A DNA stretch of 41,124 nucleotides from assembly GCA_024690885.1 (NCBI GenBank), contig JAILOI010000029.1:1-41124 (forward strand), written 5' to 3'. The notes beneath the pieces are model-generated. The model had not been told where the DNA came from. It was given only the letters and a program-made list of their open reading frames with translations, and did not search any database. This stretch comes from Lachnospiraceae bacterium. Its GTDB lineage: Bacteria; Bacillota; Clostridia; Lachnospirales; Lachnospiraceae. Positions 1 to 8,350 of the stretch are shown one piece after another. Both the position numbers and the translations under genes were made by a program. The stretch's first letter is position 1; every line of letters begins with the position of its first letter.

Positions 1-1
1 A

Positions 2-127
2 GAAACACCGGAAAGCGATGAGCAGGTGACCGAAACCCCGAAAAAGCGAGGAGGATTCCATCCGTTTTTGGCGATTCGTGACTTTTTTATCATGATCATC
101 GAGGCAATTAAAAATTTCTTTTCCTAA
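2..127 (+). CDS. C-terminal tail of an unidentified protein (partial)
   Basis: An open frame enters from the left edge and stops at TAA 125-127, leaving 41 residues. The visible part is acidic and Thr/Pro-rich (ETPESDEQVTETP), then basic (KKRGG), and ends in a hydrophobic helix-like stretch (FLAIRDFFIMIIEAIKNFF). This could be a membrane-associating tail, but too little is present to name a family. No hairpin terminator is evident between it and the next gene's promoter at 155. Confidence 0.6.
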   Translation, partial: ETPESDEQVTETPKKRGGFHPFLAIRDFFIMIIEAIKNFFS

Positions 128-154
128 AGATGAATTGTATACAATGAAAGCCTC

Positions 155-183
155 TTAACATTCCATCTAAAATACTTTAGAAT
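155..183 (+). promoter_or_regulatory. sigma-A-type promoter of pepF
   Basis: TTAACA (155-160), a 17-base spacer and TAGAAT (178-183). It lies about 50 bases upstream of the pepF start and is followed by an AGGAAG ribosome binding site. Confidence 0.5.
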
Positions 184-232
184 GAAGAAAGCAGTTTGTC
201 TGCGAGTAATTAATATAAGGAAGTAGTAGCAT

Positions 233-2023
233 ATGGAAAAATTGTTAAAGAGGTCAGAAGTCCCGGAAGCGCTTACCTGGAACCTGTCTGATATCTATGC
301 TGATGAGGCAGCATGGGAGCAGGATTTAGAGAAGACGCAGAAGCTGGCAGACGAGGTCGCTTCTTACAGCGGCAAGATGACCGAGAGCGCCAAGACATTA
401 TTAAAGGTATTTGATTTATACGAGGCATGCATGATTGCATCCTACAATGTATTCGAGTATGCCTCTCGTTTGGGAGATCAGGATACTGCCGACAGCCACG
501 GACAGGAACTGAGAGCCAAGGCCACCACATCCATGATGAAGGCCGATGAGAAGACATCCTTTATCACACCGGAAGTGTTGACGTTATCCGAGGAGCAGAT
601 TGCGAAGTTCTATGAGGAAGAACCGGGTCTGCGCAAATACGAAGTAACTATCAAGGAAATTCTTCGTACCAAGGAGCATGTATTATCCAAGGAGATGGAG
701 GCATTGATTGCTTCCGCCGGTGAGATGGCACAGACACCGGAGAACGGATTCAGCATGCTTTGCAATGCAGACTTGAAGTTCCCAACTGTTCAGAACGAGA
801 AGGGTGAGGAGGTTCAGTTATCCAACGGCCGTTTCGTTCCGTTGCAGACCTCCAATAATCGCGAGGTTCGTAAGGAATCCTTCGAGAAGTTCTATGGACG
901 TTATAAGGAATTCGGTAATACCTGGGCAGCCCTCTATGACGGAGAAGTGAAGCAGCGTATGTTCCATGCCAAGGCACGTCACTATAACTCCACCTTCGAA
1001 GCAGCAGTGGATGATAACAATGTATCGCCGCAGGTATGTGACAATTTGATTGACAGCGTCCATCGCGGATTTGACAAGATGCATCGTTACGTTAGACTAC
1101 GTAAGAAGATGTTGGGCGTGGATGAACTTCATATGTACGATGTGTATGCACCGATGGTTGCTGATTACGATGCAACCGTAACTTATGAAGAAGCCAAGGA
1201 ATTATCCCTCAAGGCATTGGCTCCATTGGGAGAGGATTATCTGGAAATCGTTCGTCGTGCCTATGATGAGCGCTGGATTGATGTTCTGGAGAATGAGGGC
1301 AAGCGCGGTGGCGCATATTCCGCCGGTGCTTATGGTGCGCACCCATACATGTTGTTAAACTACAACAATCGCTTGGATGATGTATTTACCCTGGTACATG
1401 AGATGGGACATTCCATGCATACCTGGTATTCCGAGAATGAGCAGACCTTCTTGAATTCTCAGTACAAGATCTTCGTTGCAGAGGTAGCATCTACCACCAA
1501 TGAAATCCTGCTGTTGGAATACATGCTTAAGAATGCCACAGACAAGAATGAGAAGGCTTATTTAATCAATCATTACTTAGAAAGCTTCAAGAGCACCCTG
1601 TATCGTCAGACCATGTTCGAGGAGTTTGAGCGTAAGACCAACAAGATGGCAGAGGATGGTATTCCATTGACATTCGAAGCATTGTCTGAGGTTTACTATA
1701 ACCTGAACAAGGAGTATTTCGGAGAAGATATGGTATCCGATCCCCTCATTGCTTATGAGTGGTGTCGTATTCCGCACTTCTATTACAACTTCTACGTATA
1801 CCAGTACGCAACCAGCTTCTCTGCTGCAGTGGCAATTGCACACCGCATCTTAGAAGAGGGCGCTCCGGTGGTAGAACAGTACAAGAAGTTCCTTAAGAGC
1901 GGATGTACCCAGGACCCGGTCAGCCTGTTGAAAATCGCAGGTGTAGATCTCTCTACCGGAAAGCCAATCGATGAAGCCTTAGACGTATTTGCCAAGGCCA
2001 TCGAGGAGATGGAAAATTTATAA
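233..2023 (+). CDS. pepF: oligoendopeptidase F (M3 family zinc metallopeptidase)
   Basis: Cytoplasmic zinc endopeptidase that cleaves short peptides, roughly 7-17 residues in characterised PepF enzymes, and contributes to peptide turnover. The 596-residue length fits PepF (about 600). The zinc site HEMGH is at residues 389-393, and the downstream helix with the third ligand is probably around AEVASTTNEILLLEYML, where the Glu of TTNE fits the M3 pattern. The N-terminal third is the helical PepF N domain. There is no signal peptide. The ATG at 233 follows AGGAAG. The gene is monocistronic, with its own promoter and a strong terminator just after the stop. Some PepF homologues act on signalling peptides, which is worth remembering given the peptide genes at 18.7 and 21.7 kb; that link is speculation. 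Confidence 0.95.
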   Translation: MEKLLKRSEVPEALTWNLSDIYADEAAWEQDLEKTQKLADEVASYSGKMTESAKTLLKVFDLYEACMIASYNVFEYASRLGDQDTADSHGQELRAKATTSMMKADEKTSFITPEVLTLSEEQIAKFYEEEPGLRKYEVTIKEILRTKEHVLSKEMEALIASAGEMAQTPENGFSMLCNADLKFPTVQNEKGEEVQLSNGRFVPLQTSNNREVRKESFEKFYGRYKEFGNTWAALYDGEVKQRMFHAKARHYNSTFEAAVDDNNVSPQVCDNLIDSVHRGFDKMHRYVRLRKKMLGVDELHMYDVYAPMVADYDATVTYEEAKELSLKALAPLGEDYLEIVRRAYDERWIDVLENEGKRGGAYSAGAYGAHPYMLLNYNNRLDDVFTLVHEMGHSMHTWYSENEQTFLNSQYKIFVAEVASTTNEILLLEYMLKNATDKNEKAYLINHYLESFKSTLYRQTMFEEFERKTNKMAEDGIPLTFEALSEVYYNLNKEYFGEDMVSDPLIAYEWCRIPHFYYNFYVYQYATSFSAAVAIAHRILEEGAPVVEQYKKFLKSGCTQDPVSLLKIAGVDLSTGKPIDEALDVFAKAIEEMENL

Positions 2024-2030
2024 GATATGC

Positions 2031-2065
2031 AAAGGCCCTTTTCTCTTGAAAAAAGGGCCTTTATA
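2031..2065 (+). terminator. rho-independent terminator after pepF
   Basis: A perfect 12-base-pair stem, AAAGGCCCTTTT with AAAAGGGCCTTT, around the loop CTCTTGAA. The 3' arm ends in TTT and an AT-rich tail. Confidence 0.85.
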
Positions 2066-2132
2066 TTATAAAATTTTATCGATATTTGGGGCGATTTTGA
2101 TTCATGTTTAAATTCATAAAGGAGTGACGAAG

Positions 2133-3716
2133 ATGGTATCTTGGAACAATTTTGACAAGCTGAATTCTTACAAGACTCTTCAGGGACTGAAATCCCAGGT
2201 AGAGTTGAAGTCTGCAATGGCAGGCGCCAACGGCGCAAAGCGTGTAGCTGAGTATAGCGTACCGATGTCGAACGGTATGGTATATAACTTCGCTGCAAAG
2301 CAGGTAGATGACACGGTGTTAGACGCACTGGCTGCACTTGCTGATGAGGCGCAGTTAACCGAGAAGTACGCTGCACTTTACAACGGTGAGGTCATCAACA
2401 CCGGTGAGAAGCGTTTGGTGCTTCATCAGTTAACCCGTGGTCAGTTAGGTGACGACGTTGTTGCTGACGGTGTAAACAAGCGTGAGTTCTATGTAAAGCA
2501 GCAGGAGCGTATTGCAGAATTTGCAAACAAGGTTCATGCAGGCGAAATTGTAAACGAGAAGGGTGAGAAGTTCACCTCCGTTGTTCAGATTGGTATCGGT
2601 GGTTCCGACTTAGGCCCTCGTGCAATGTATCTTGCACTTGAGAACTGGGCGAAGGTAAATAACACCTTCAAGATGGAAGCACACTTCATCTCCAACGTTG
2701 ATCCGGATGATGCAGCTGCTGTATTGGCCGGTGTTGATGTTGCACACTCCATTTTTATTTTGGTTTCCAAGTCCGGTACCACCCTTGAGACTTTGACCAA
2801 TGAATCTTTTGTTAAGGATGCACTTGCGAAGGCGGGCTTGGATGCTTCGAAGCATATGATCGCAGTTACTTCCGAGACTTCTCCGCTTGCGAAGAGCGCA
2901 GATTACCTGGATGCATTCTTCATGGATGATTATATCGGTGGACGTTACTCCTCCACTTCTTCCGTTGGCGGTGCGGTATTGTCCCTCGCTTTCGGACCGG
3001 ACGTATTTGCTCGTTTCTTAGATGGTGCAGCAGCAGAAGATGCACTTGCTAAGAATACGGACATCCGCAAGAATCCGGCATTGTTAGATGCGTTGATTGG
3101 TGTATATGAGCGTAACGTATTAGGCTATGAGACCACCGCAGTACTTCCTTACTCCCAGGGATTATCCAGATTCCCGGCACACTTACAGCAGTTGGATATG
3201 GAGTCCAATGGTAAGAGCGTGAACCGCTTTGGTGAGAAGGTGGATTACGTAACCGGACCGGTAATCTTCGGCGAGCCGGGAACCAACGGACAGCACAGCT
3301 TCTATCAGTTGTTGCATCAGGGAACCAACATCATCCCATTGCAGTTCGTAGGCTTCAAGAAGAGCCAGATGGCAACCGATGTTGTCATCGAGAACAGCAC
3401 GTCTCAGCAGAAGTTATGTGCCAACGTGGCTGCTCAGATTATGGCATTTGCTTGTGGTAAGGATGATGAGAATGCCAACAAGTACTTCGCAGGTAACCGT
3501 CCTTCTTCCATTATCGTTGGTGAGAAGTTAACACCGGAAACCTTGGGTGCTTTACTTGCACACTTCGAGAACAAGGTCATGTTCCAGGGATTTGTATGGA
3601 ACGTCAACTCCTTCGATCAGGAAGGTGTTCAGCTTGGTAAGACCCTGGCGAAGAAGGTTCTTGCAGGCGATACCTCCGATGCTTTGGCTGCTTACGCCAA
3701 GTTGTTGGAAATCTAA
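2133..3716 (+). CDS. pgi: glucose-6-phosphate isomerase
   Basis: Interconverts glucose 6-phosphate and fructose 6-phosphate in glycolysis and gluconeogenesis; cytosolic. The protein has 527 residues, close to the long (E. coli-like, about 550) form. Family motifs seen are IGIGGSDLGPRAM, the phosphate-binding SKSGTTLETLTN, GGRYSSTSSVGG and the active-site stretch GTNGQHSFYQLLHQG. I start at ATG 2133, eight bases after AAAGGAG; a GTG at 2124 is in frame but overlaps the ribosome binding site. The gene is monocistronic, bracketed by terminators on both sides. Confidence 0.95.
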   Translation: MVSWNNFDKLNSYKTLQGLKSQVELKSAMAGANGAKRVAEYSVPMSNGMVYNFAAKQVDDTVLDALAALADEAQLTEKYAALYNGEVINTGEKRLVLHQLTRGQLGDDVVADGVNKREFYVKQQERIAEFANKVHAGEIVNEKGEKFTSVVQIGIGGSDLGPRAMYLALENWAKVNNTFKMEAHFISNVDPDDAAAVLAGVDVAHSIFILVSKSGTTLETLTNESFVKDALAKAGLDASKHMIAVTSETSPLAKSADYLDAFFMDDYIGGRYSSTSSVGGAVLSLAFGPDVFARFLDGAAAEDALAKNTDIRKNPALLDALIGVYERNVLGYETTAVLPYSQGLSRFPAHLQQLDMESNGKSVNRFGEKVDYVTGPVIFGEPGTNGQHSFYQLLHQGTNIIPLQFVGFKKSQMATDVVIENSTSQQKLCANVAAQIMAFACGKDDENANKYFAGNRPSSIIVGEKLTPETLGALLAHFENKVMFQGFVWNVNSFDQEGVQLGKTLAKKVLAGDTSDALAAYAKLLEI

Positions 3717-3730
3717 TATTTGATTATGAG

Positions 3731-3757
3731 AGAGCCCGGATGATTCCGGGCTCTTTT
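3731..3757 (+). terminator. rho-independent terminator after pgi
   Basis: AGAGCCCGG pairs with CCGGGCTCT around a six-base loop, followed by TTTTT. Confidence 0.9.
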
Positions 3758-3818
3758 TGTTGGGGTTACAGCCTTGGATGTGATAGAATAAGTGCAAATA
3801 GGAATTGGAGGGAAACCC

Positions 3819-4532
3819 ATGGAAACAATGAAAGATTTTGAAAAAGAATTGGAGGAGTCCTACAAGCAGTTGGAACAGGACGACTTGGAGAGTGCAGATA
3901 CCGCAGATGGTGAAATCTGGATGGGATTGAAGGAGAAGATGAACAACAAGGAAGAATTCTCCGTCAAGATTAAGGAAGCAGTCAAGGGCGGTGTCATTGC
4001 ATTTGTGGATGAGCAGCGCGCATTCATTCCTGCATCTCAGATTGGTGATACGTATATTGAGAAGTTGGAAGAGATGGTGGGCAAGCACATCAACGTACGG
4101 ATTACGGAAGTGGATCCGGAGAAGAAACGTTTGATTTTGTCCGGTCGCGTAATTTTACAGGAGCAGAAGGAAGCGAAGAAGAAGGAAGCCTTTGCAGCCA
4201 TCAAGGTTGGTGCCGTATACGAGGGAACCGTGGAGACCTTACAGCCGTATGGTGTATTTGTATCCTTAAGCAATGGAATTTCCGGATTGGTTCACATCTC
4301 TCAGATTTGTGAGCGCCGCATTGGAAGCCCGAAGGAAGTGGTACGTGAGGGTCAGAAGGTGATGGTAAAGGTATTAAAGATTGAGGATGGCAAGATTTCT
4401 CTTTCCATGAAGGGATTGAATGGAGAGGAAGCGTCCGCAGAGCCGGAAGAACCAATCGAAAATTACGTACAGGCAGAAGAAGTGACCACCAGTCTGGGAT
4501 CTCTTCTGGCAGGTATCAAGTTAGATAACTAA
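3819..4532 (+). CDS. S1 RNA-binding domain protein (two S1 repeats)
   Basis: A 237-residue protein with an acidic N-terminus (about 35 residues) and two S1/OB-fold RNA-binding domains. The first spans about 45-115 (EFSVKIKEAVKGGVIAFV ... IPASQI), the second about 135-205 (VGAVYEGTVETLQPYGVFVS ... GLVHISQI), followed by a short acidic tail. The second has the canonical GxVxxxxxYGxFV pattern. It resembles the shortened ribosomal-protein-S1-like proteins of Firmicutes, probably involved in RNA binding or translation. It is not a full S1 (4-6 repeats). ATG 3819 follows GGAGGG by six bases; a GTG at 3792 is rejected for lack of an RBS. The metallophosphoesterase gene starts 10 bases after its stop, so the two are probably co-transcribed. 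Confidence 0.85.
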   Translation: METMKDFEKELEESYKQLEQDDLESADTADGEIWMGLKEKMNNKEEFSVKIKEAVKGGVIAFVDEQRAFIPASQIGDTYIEKLEEMVGKHINVRITEVDPEKKRLILSGRVILQEQKEAKKKEAFAAIKVGAVYEGTVETLQPYGVFVSLSNGISGLVHISQICERRIGSPKEVVREGQKVMVKVLKIEDGKISLSMKGLNGEEASAEPEEPIENYVQAEEVTTSLGSLLAGIKLDN

Positions 4533-4542
4533 TGGAGTTTCT

Positions 4543-5268
4543 ATGAAGATAATTGTAATCCCGGATGTGCATCTGAAGCCCTGGCTGTTTGATGTGGCAG
4601 ATGAGATTTTGTCCGATCGGCGGGCGGATGCATCGGTATGCCTGATGGATTTGGCCGATGATTGGGATATGGCATTTCATATTGACGCATATGAAGAGAC
4701 CTATGATCGGGCCATTGTGTTTGCCAAGAAGTATCCCGCTTCCATGTGGTGCTATGGCAATCACGATGTTAGCTATATCTGGGGACGCACGGAAACCGGG
4801 TATTCTCCGTATGCAGAGAATACGGTGATTCGGAAACTAGGTGAGCTTCAGCGTCTGGTGCTTGGACGTGATAACACCAAGATGGGATTTGTGCTGCGCC
4901 AGGACAACGTCTTATTCGCCCATGGCGGATTGACCCAGCGCTTTGCCCGGTGGATCCATCCCATTTTGTCACAATCCGATGTGGATGAGTTTCTGGAACT
5001 GTTGAATTCCCAACGGGCAGAGACCTTGTGGCGGGATGATTCGCCCTTGTGGTATCGCCCCCAGTATGGAAATGAAGTGATGTATGCGGCGGACCGCTAC
5101 TTACAAGTCGTGGGACATACGCCGGTGGAGACCATCCATATGAAGGATGGGGTCGTCTCTACCGATGTGTTCTCTACCCGTTCCAATGGAACACAGATTG
5201 GTGAGTCGGCAATGCTTTTGATTGATACCGTCACCCGGGAAATGCAGAAGATTCCGGTGGAACACTAA
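4543..5268 (+). CDS. calcineurin-like metallophosphoesterase
   Basis: A 241-residue cytosolic phosphoesterase of the Ser/Thr-phosphatase-like superfamily. Metal-binding motifs appear in order: PDVH (D8, H10), GNHD (residues 72-75), AHGG (H127) and GHTP near residue 190. Substrate cannot be told; relatives include protein phosphatases, Ap4A hydrolases and phosphodiesterases. The usual second motif GDxxD appears as MDLADDWD (about 35-42), a variant. ATG 4543 follows GGAG, and the gene is probably in one transcript with the S1-domain gene. Its stop overlaps the stop of bioB on the other strand by four bases, with no terminator between the convergent genes. Confidence 0.85.
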   Translation: MKIIVIPDVHLKPWLFDVADEILSDRRADASVCLMDLADDWDMAFHIDAYEETYDRAIVFAKKYPASMWCYGNHDVSYIWGRTETGYSPYAENTVIRKLGELQRLVLGRDNTKMGFVLRQDNVLFAHGGLTQRFARWIHPILSQSDVDEFLELLNSQRAETLWRDDSPLWYRPQYGNEVMYAADRYLQVVGHTPVETIHMKDGVVSTDVFSTRSNGTQIGESAMLLIDTVTREMQKIPVEH

Positions 5269-6221
5269 CGAAGGTGATAACCGATGGCTTCGATGTTCTT
5301 CAAATCTTCCCGGACGGAGACGCCTCGCACAGTGACCATATCCCCGGTGATGGAAGCATTGGAGCCACCGCGGAAGCAGCTGATGCCGGTGTCTTCTAAG
5401 TAGTTGCGACCGGCAGCCAATCGAATATAGGATGTAGGTAATAAGAAGCGGAAGATGGCAATGATACGAGCCAGCTCCGCTTCTTTTATAATGGGATAAT
5501 CCCCCATCGGGGTACCGGCCACCGGATGTAGGAGGTTGATTGGAACCGAAGTGGGATGGTATGGACGAATTTCCAGTGCTAAATCGATGCGGTCCTCCCA
5601 GGTTTCTCCGATACCGAAAATTCCACCGCTGCAAAGCTCGAATCCCAGGTCGCAAGCAGCCCGGATGACAGATAGTTTCTCCTCATAGGTATGGGAAGTG
5701 CAGACGTGGGGGAAGTATCGCCGGCTGGTTTCTAAGTTGTTGTGGATGCGCTTCACACCGGCCGCCTGTAATTTCCGCAAATCTTCTATTGTAAGAAGAC
5801 CGAGGGAAACACAGGGAATCAAATCAGTGGTCGCAACGATGGCCCGCACATTGTCGCAGACCTGATCTAATTCGCGTCCGCTGACCTTGCGGCCGGAGGC
5901 AACCTGACAATAATGGGAAATTCCGGTATGGGCATGGGCAACGGCATCCGTACGAACGGCGTTGGTGTCTAAGGTGGCAAATTGTGGCACCCGGGCGCTG
6001 GAGCAGCTGGACTGGGAGCAGAACTTACAATTCTCACTGCAACGGCCGCCGCGCACGCTTAAGACGGCACACATATCAAAGTGATCGCCGCAGAAAGCCT
6101 TGCGAATCTCGTCTGCCGCTGCCTGTAATTCTTCCAAATCTGCAGTTACCAATGTCAGGGCATCTGCTTTGGAAATCTCTTTTTCGGATAGTACCTGTTC
6201 TTTTAATTCTTGTATGGTCAT
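5265..6221 (-). CDS. bioB: biotin synthase
   Basis: Radical-SAM enzyme that inserts sulfur into dethiobiotin, the last step of biotin synthesis. The cluster motif CxxxCxxC is at C61, C65 and C68 (RCSENCKFC). Downstream family motifs include YCQVASGR, HNNLETS, GGIFGIGET and a C-terminal AAGRNYLEDTG segment. Length is 318 residues, normal for BioB. Two ATGs lie in tandem (6224 and 6221); the second sits better relative to the AGAGGGG ribosome binding site. It is a single-gene unit with no bioA, bioD or bioF nearby, so in this window it can only finish imported or elsewhere-made dethiobiotin. A near-consensus promoter with a BirA-like half-site pair lies upstream. Confidence 0.93.
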   Translation of the reverse strand: MTIQELKEQVLSEKEISKADALTLVTADLEELQAAADEIRKAFCGDHFDMCAVLSVRGGRCSENCKFCSQSSCSSARVPQFATLDTNAVRTDAVAHAHTGISHYCQVASGRKVSGRELDQVCDNVRAIVATTDLIPCVSLGLLTIEDLRKLQAAGVKRIHNNLETSRRYFPHVCTSHTYEEKLSVIRAACDLGFELCSGGIFGIGETWEDRIDLALEIRPYHPTSVPINLLHPVAGTPMGDYPIIKEAELARIIAIFRFLLPTSYIRLAAGRNYLEDTGISCFRGGSNASITGDMVTVRGVSVREDLKNIEAIGYHLR

Positions 6222-6255
6222 CATAACCCCTCTTTTTCTATCGATATTCATAGCA

Positions 6256-6284
6256 AGTGTAGGAGAGTTTGAAAAGGATGTCAA
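6256..6284 (-). promoter_or_regulatory. bioB promoter
   Basis: Read on the minus strand: TTGACA (6284-6279), 17 bases, TACACT (6261-6256). The -35 box is consensus. Confidence 0.7.
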
Positions 6285-6308
6285 CCTATAATTGCAGAGG
6301 GTTTACAA
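6279..6308 (-). promoter_or_regulatory. possible BirA operator at bioB
   Basis: On the minus strand, TTGTAAACC (6308-6300) is followed after 13 bases by GGTTGACA (6286-6279). The first half matches the known BirA half-site exactly and the second at 7 of 8 positions, but it coincides with the -35 box. The spacer is one base shorter than the 14-16 described for BirA, so the call is tentative. Confidence 0.4.
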
Positions 6309-6317
6309 TTATGAAAA

Positions 6318-6373
6318 TTGAATCCGCAGAGGAAAAAGTATATGATGAAACGAGTGAATACTCTTGAGAGTAT
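6318..6373 (+). promoter_or_regulatory. promoter of the rhomboid gene with a palindrome downstream
   Basis: TTGAAT (6318-6323), 17 bases, TATGAT (6341-6346). About 12 bases after the -10 box lies the perfect palindrome ATACTCTTGAGAGTAT (6358-6373), which could be a repressor operator over the start of transcription or a small 5' hairpin. Confidence 0.5.
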
Positions 6374-6394
6374 AGAGATAAGAGGAAGATGTAG

Positions 6395-6976
6395 ATGAAG
6401 AAAATCAGTATTACCTATAACGCCCCAACGGTTTTAAGCTTTGTGCTGATCTGTGTGGCGGTATTGATTCTGGGGAATTTTACCGGTGGTCAAACTACCC
6501 GCTTGTTGTTTATGACGTATCACTCATCCCTGATGGATCCCTTAACCTACGTGCGATTTGTAACTCACGTATTTGGACATGGGGACTGGAACCATCTGTT
6601 GGGGAATGCCACCTATCTATTGTTGCTTGGACCGATGTTGGAAGAGAAGTACGGATCAAGAACCTTGTGGATTGTGGTTGGCATTACGGCTTTGGCAACG
6701 GGACTGGTGAACTATATCTTTTTCCCGAACGTAGCACTCTGTGGCGCCAGCGGTGTGGTGTTTGCCTTTATTATCATGGCCTCCTTCACCGGATTTCGGA
6801 ACAATGAGATTCCATTGACCTTTATCCTGGTTGCCATTATCTTCATTGGGCAGCAGGTGATTGACGGGTTATTTGTAACGGACAACATCTCCAATATGGC
6901 ACATATTGTGGGTGGTGCAGTTGGCTCGGTTTTGGGTTATGTCTGGAATCGGAAGCCGGGAGGAAGCCGCAGATAG
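6395..6976 (+). CDS. rhomboid-family intramembrane serine protease
   Basis: A 193-residue polytopic membrane protein with about six transmembrane segments and a short cytosolic N-terminus. It has the rhomboid signatures: HLLGN (WNHLLGNATYL), the catalytic serine in GASG at S119, and the catalytic histidine H170 in MAHIVGG. Both catalytic residues are present, so it should be an active protease that cuts near or within transmembrane helices; substrates are unknown. ATG 6395 follows GAGGAAG. It has its own promoter and terminator. Confidence 0.9.
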   Translation: MKKISITYNAPTVLSFVLICVAVLILGNFTGGQTTRLLFMTYHSSLMDPLTYVRFVTHVFGHGDWNHLLGNATYLLLLGPMLEEKYGSRTLWIVVGITALATGLVNYIFFPNVALCGASGVVFAFIIMASFTGFRNNEIPLTFILVAIIFIGQQVIDGLFVTDNISNMAHIVGGAVGSVLGYVWNRKPGGSRR

Positions 6977-7006
6977 CGTAGTTATTGGCTTTTATGAGTA
7001 CAAGAG

Positions 7007-7038
7007 CCCCGCAGGGTAGAGCCTGCGGGGATTTTTTT
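7007..7038 (+). terminator. terminator after the rhomboid gene
   Basis: CCCCGCAGG pairs with CCTGCGGGG around GTAGAG, followed by ATTTTTTT. Confidence 0.92.
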
Positions 7039-7106
7039 GTGAAAATACTGAATTGACGGGGATTACACGACATATAGTATTTTATCTAATTGTTTGCAAC
7101 TATATC

Positions 7107-7135
7107 TTGCGGTTTTCAGAAAAATTTGTTATACT
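7107..7135 (+). promoter_or_regulatory. promoter of the 58-residue gene
   Basis: TTGCGG (7107-7112), 17 bases, TATACT (7130-7135). It sits 25 bases before the start codon at 7160. Confidence 0.6.
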
Positions 7136-7159
7136 CTTTTTCAGAGGAGGGTTTTTACA

Positions 7160-7336
7160 ATGACCGCTGAAAAAAGAGAGTATGCACAGATGTTGGGGTT
7201 ACTGTCCGGGGAGGAGCGGACGGAAGAAGAGAAAGCTGACAAGCGCGTAGCGCTTCAGTACATCATGCTTGGAGCAGATATACCGAAGTCTTTGCTTTGG
7301 AAATTGGAACGCTATCAACGGATCGGAATGGATTAA
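7160..7336 (+). CDS. small charged protein of unknown function, 58 residues
   Basis: I do not recognise a family. The frame is supported by a good promoter and a GAGGAGGG ribosome binding site, with ATG 7160; upstream in-frame codons lie before or inside the promoter. The protein is Glu/Lys/Arg-rich in the first half (TEEEKADKR) and ends in a likely helix (LLWKLERYQRIGMD). No signal peptide, membrane segment or cysteine is present. It is probably a soluble cytosolic helical protein. Confidence 0.65.
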   Translation: MTAEKREYAQMLGLLSGEERTEEEKADKRVALQYIMLGADIPKSLLWKLERYQRIGMD

Positions 7337-7394
7337 ATTCTGTCTAATTATGGACGCCTGTCCAACAAGTACTGCATGAAGAACAATCGAAACG

Positions 7395-7423
7395 TTGACA
7401 TTCTTTTCTCTGGTGACTAAAAT
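7395..7423 (+). promoter_or_regulatory. near-consensus promoter of the 67-residue gene
   Basis: TTGACA (7395-7400), 17 bases, TAAAAT (7418-7423), with TG one base before the -10. This is one of the strongest promoters in the window by match. Confidence 0.75.
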
Positions 7424-7449
7424 CTACCATGTTATGGAGGATGGAAACG

Positions 7450-7653
7450 ATGAGAATGAAGTTTGCAACGATTAATCGTAATTCGAATGATGTAGTAGGT
7501 TTGTTTGACGGTGAAGCAGAGGCGTATAGCGCAATGCTTAGCTACGAGGCAGCGGACCGTGCTAACAACAGTTTCCGATTTAATCAGTATTATGTCAGCA
7601 TGATGATTATGGACCACCACAACAAGGTGTTGATTCGTGGGCGTAATCACTAG
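7450..7653 (+). CDS. small protein of unknown function, 67 residues
   Basis: No family recognised. ATG 7450 lies nine bases after TGGAGG, behind a near-consensus promoter, and a terminator follows, so this is a complete single-gene unit that should be strongly expressed. The protein begins MRMKFATINRNSNDVVGLFDGE and ends MIMDHHNKVLIRGRNH. The N-terminal and C-terminal parts look like beta strands flanking a helix (EAYSAMLSYEAADRAN), suggesting a small alpha/beta fold. It has no membrane segment. Confidence 0.7.
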   Translation: MRMKFATINRNSNDVVGLFDGEAEAYSAMLSYEAADRANNSFRFNQYYVSMMIMDHHNKVLIRGRNH

Positions 7654-7675
7654 GAACAATTGTATATGGAAGATA

Positions 7676-7708
7676 GACGGCAGGCACCTTTGGCCTTGCC
7701 GTCTTTTT
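7676..7708 (+). terminator. terminator after the 67-residue gene
   Basis: GACGGCAGGC pairs with GCCTTGCCGTC (one bulge), followed by TTTTT. Confidence 0.88.
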
Positions 7709-7709
7709 A

Positions 7710-7737
7710 TTGAAACGAGGCAAAACTGTGATACAAT
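7710..7737 (+). promoter_or_regulatory. promoter of the ECF transporter operon
   Basis: TTGAAA (7710-7715), 16 bases, TACAAT (7732-7737). The leader before the start codon at 7774 is short, leaving no room for a riboswitch. Confidence 0.55.
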
Positions 7738-7773
7738 GGTCTCGAGAGTATTAATTTATAGGGAGGACATACC

Positions 7774-8325
7774 ATGAAAAAAATACCCGTTACTAAAATC
7801 GTAGCTATTGGTATTGGCGCAGCACTTTTCTTCTTTCTAGGTCGCTTTGTAGCGATTCCAAGTCCTGTACCGAATACAAATATTTCTATTCAGTATGGTT
7901 TGTTAGCTGCATTGGCAGCAATCTTCGGGCCAGTTGTCGGCATTTTAGCAGGATTGATTGGTCATTTCTTCATCGACTTTAGCTTTGGCTGGGGTGTTTG
8001 GTGGAGCTGGGTGATTGCATCTGCAGTTTTTGGTTTGATTTGTGGATGTGCAACACGTTCTCTGAAAATCAACGAAGGTGAGTTTGGACCGAAGGGTCTG
8101 GTGATCTTCAATGGTGGACAGATGCTTGCTCACGCAATTGCTTGGATCGTAGTTGCTCCGGTTTTGGATATCTTAATGTATGCAGAACCTGCAAACAAGG
8201 TATTCTTACAGGGCGTTGTAAGTGCGATTGTAAATATTGTAACGACAGCAATCGTAGGAACAATCCTTTGCATTGCTTATAGTAAAGCGATTCCGAAAAC
8301 CGGAAGCTTGAAGGAAGAGGACTAA
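7774..8325 (+). CDS. ECF transporter S component, UPF0397 family
   Basis: A 183-residue membrane protein with five or six hydrophobic segments. The N-terminal sequence (VAIGIGAALFFFLGRFVAIPSPVPNTNISIQYG) and the stretch HFFIDFSFGWGVWWSWVIASAVFG are the signature of the UPF0397 family, proposed substrate-binding S components of energy-coupling-factor vitamin or metal importers. The ligand is not established by sequence. The ATPase and T component genes follow directly, so this is a dedicated (group I-like) ECF operon. A terminator hairpin separates it from the ATPase gene. ATG 7774 follows GGGAGG. Confidence 0.85.
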   Translation: MKKIPVTKIVAIGIGAALFFFLGRFVAIPSPVPNTNISIQYGLLAALAAIFGPVVGILAGLIGHFFIDFSFGWGVWWSWVIASAVFGLICGCATRSLKINEGEFGPKGLVIFNGGQMLAHAIAWIVVAPVLDILMYAEPANKVFLQGVVSAIVNIVTTAIVGTILCIAYSKAIPKTGSLKEED

Positions 8326-8350
8326 TTCCTCAATAAGAGAATGTTATGGA

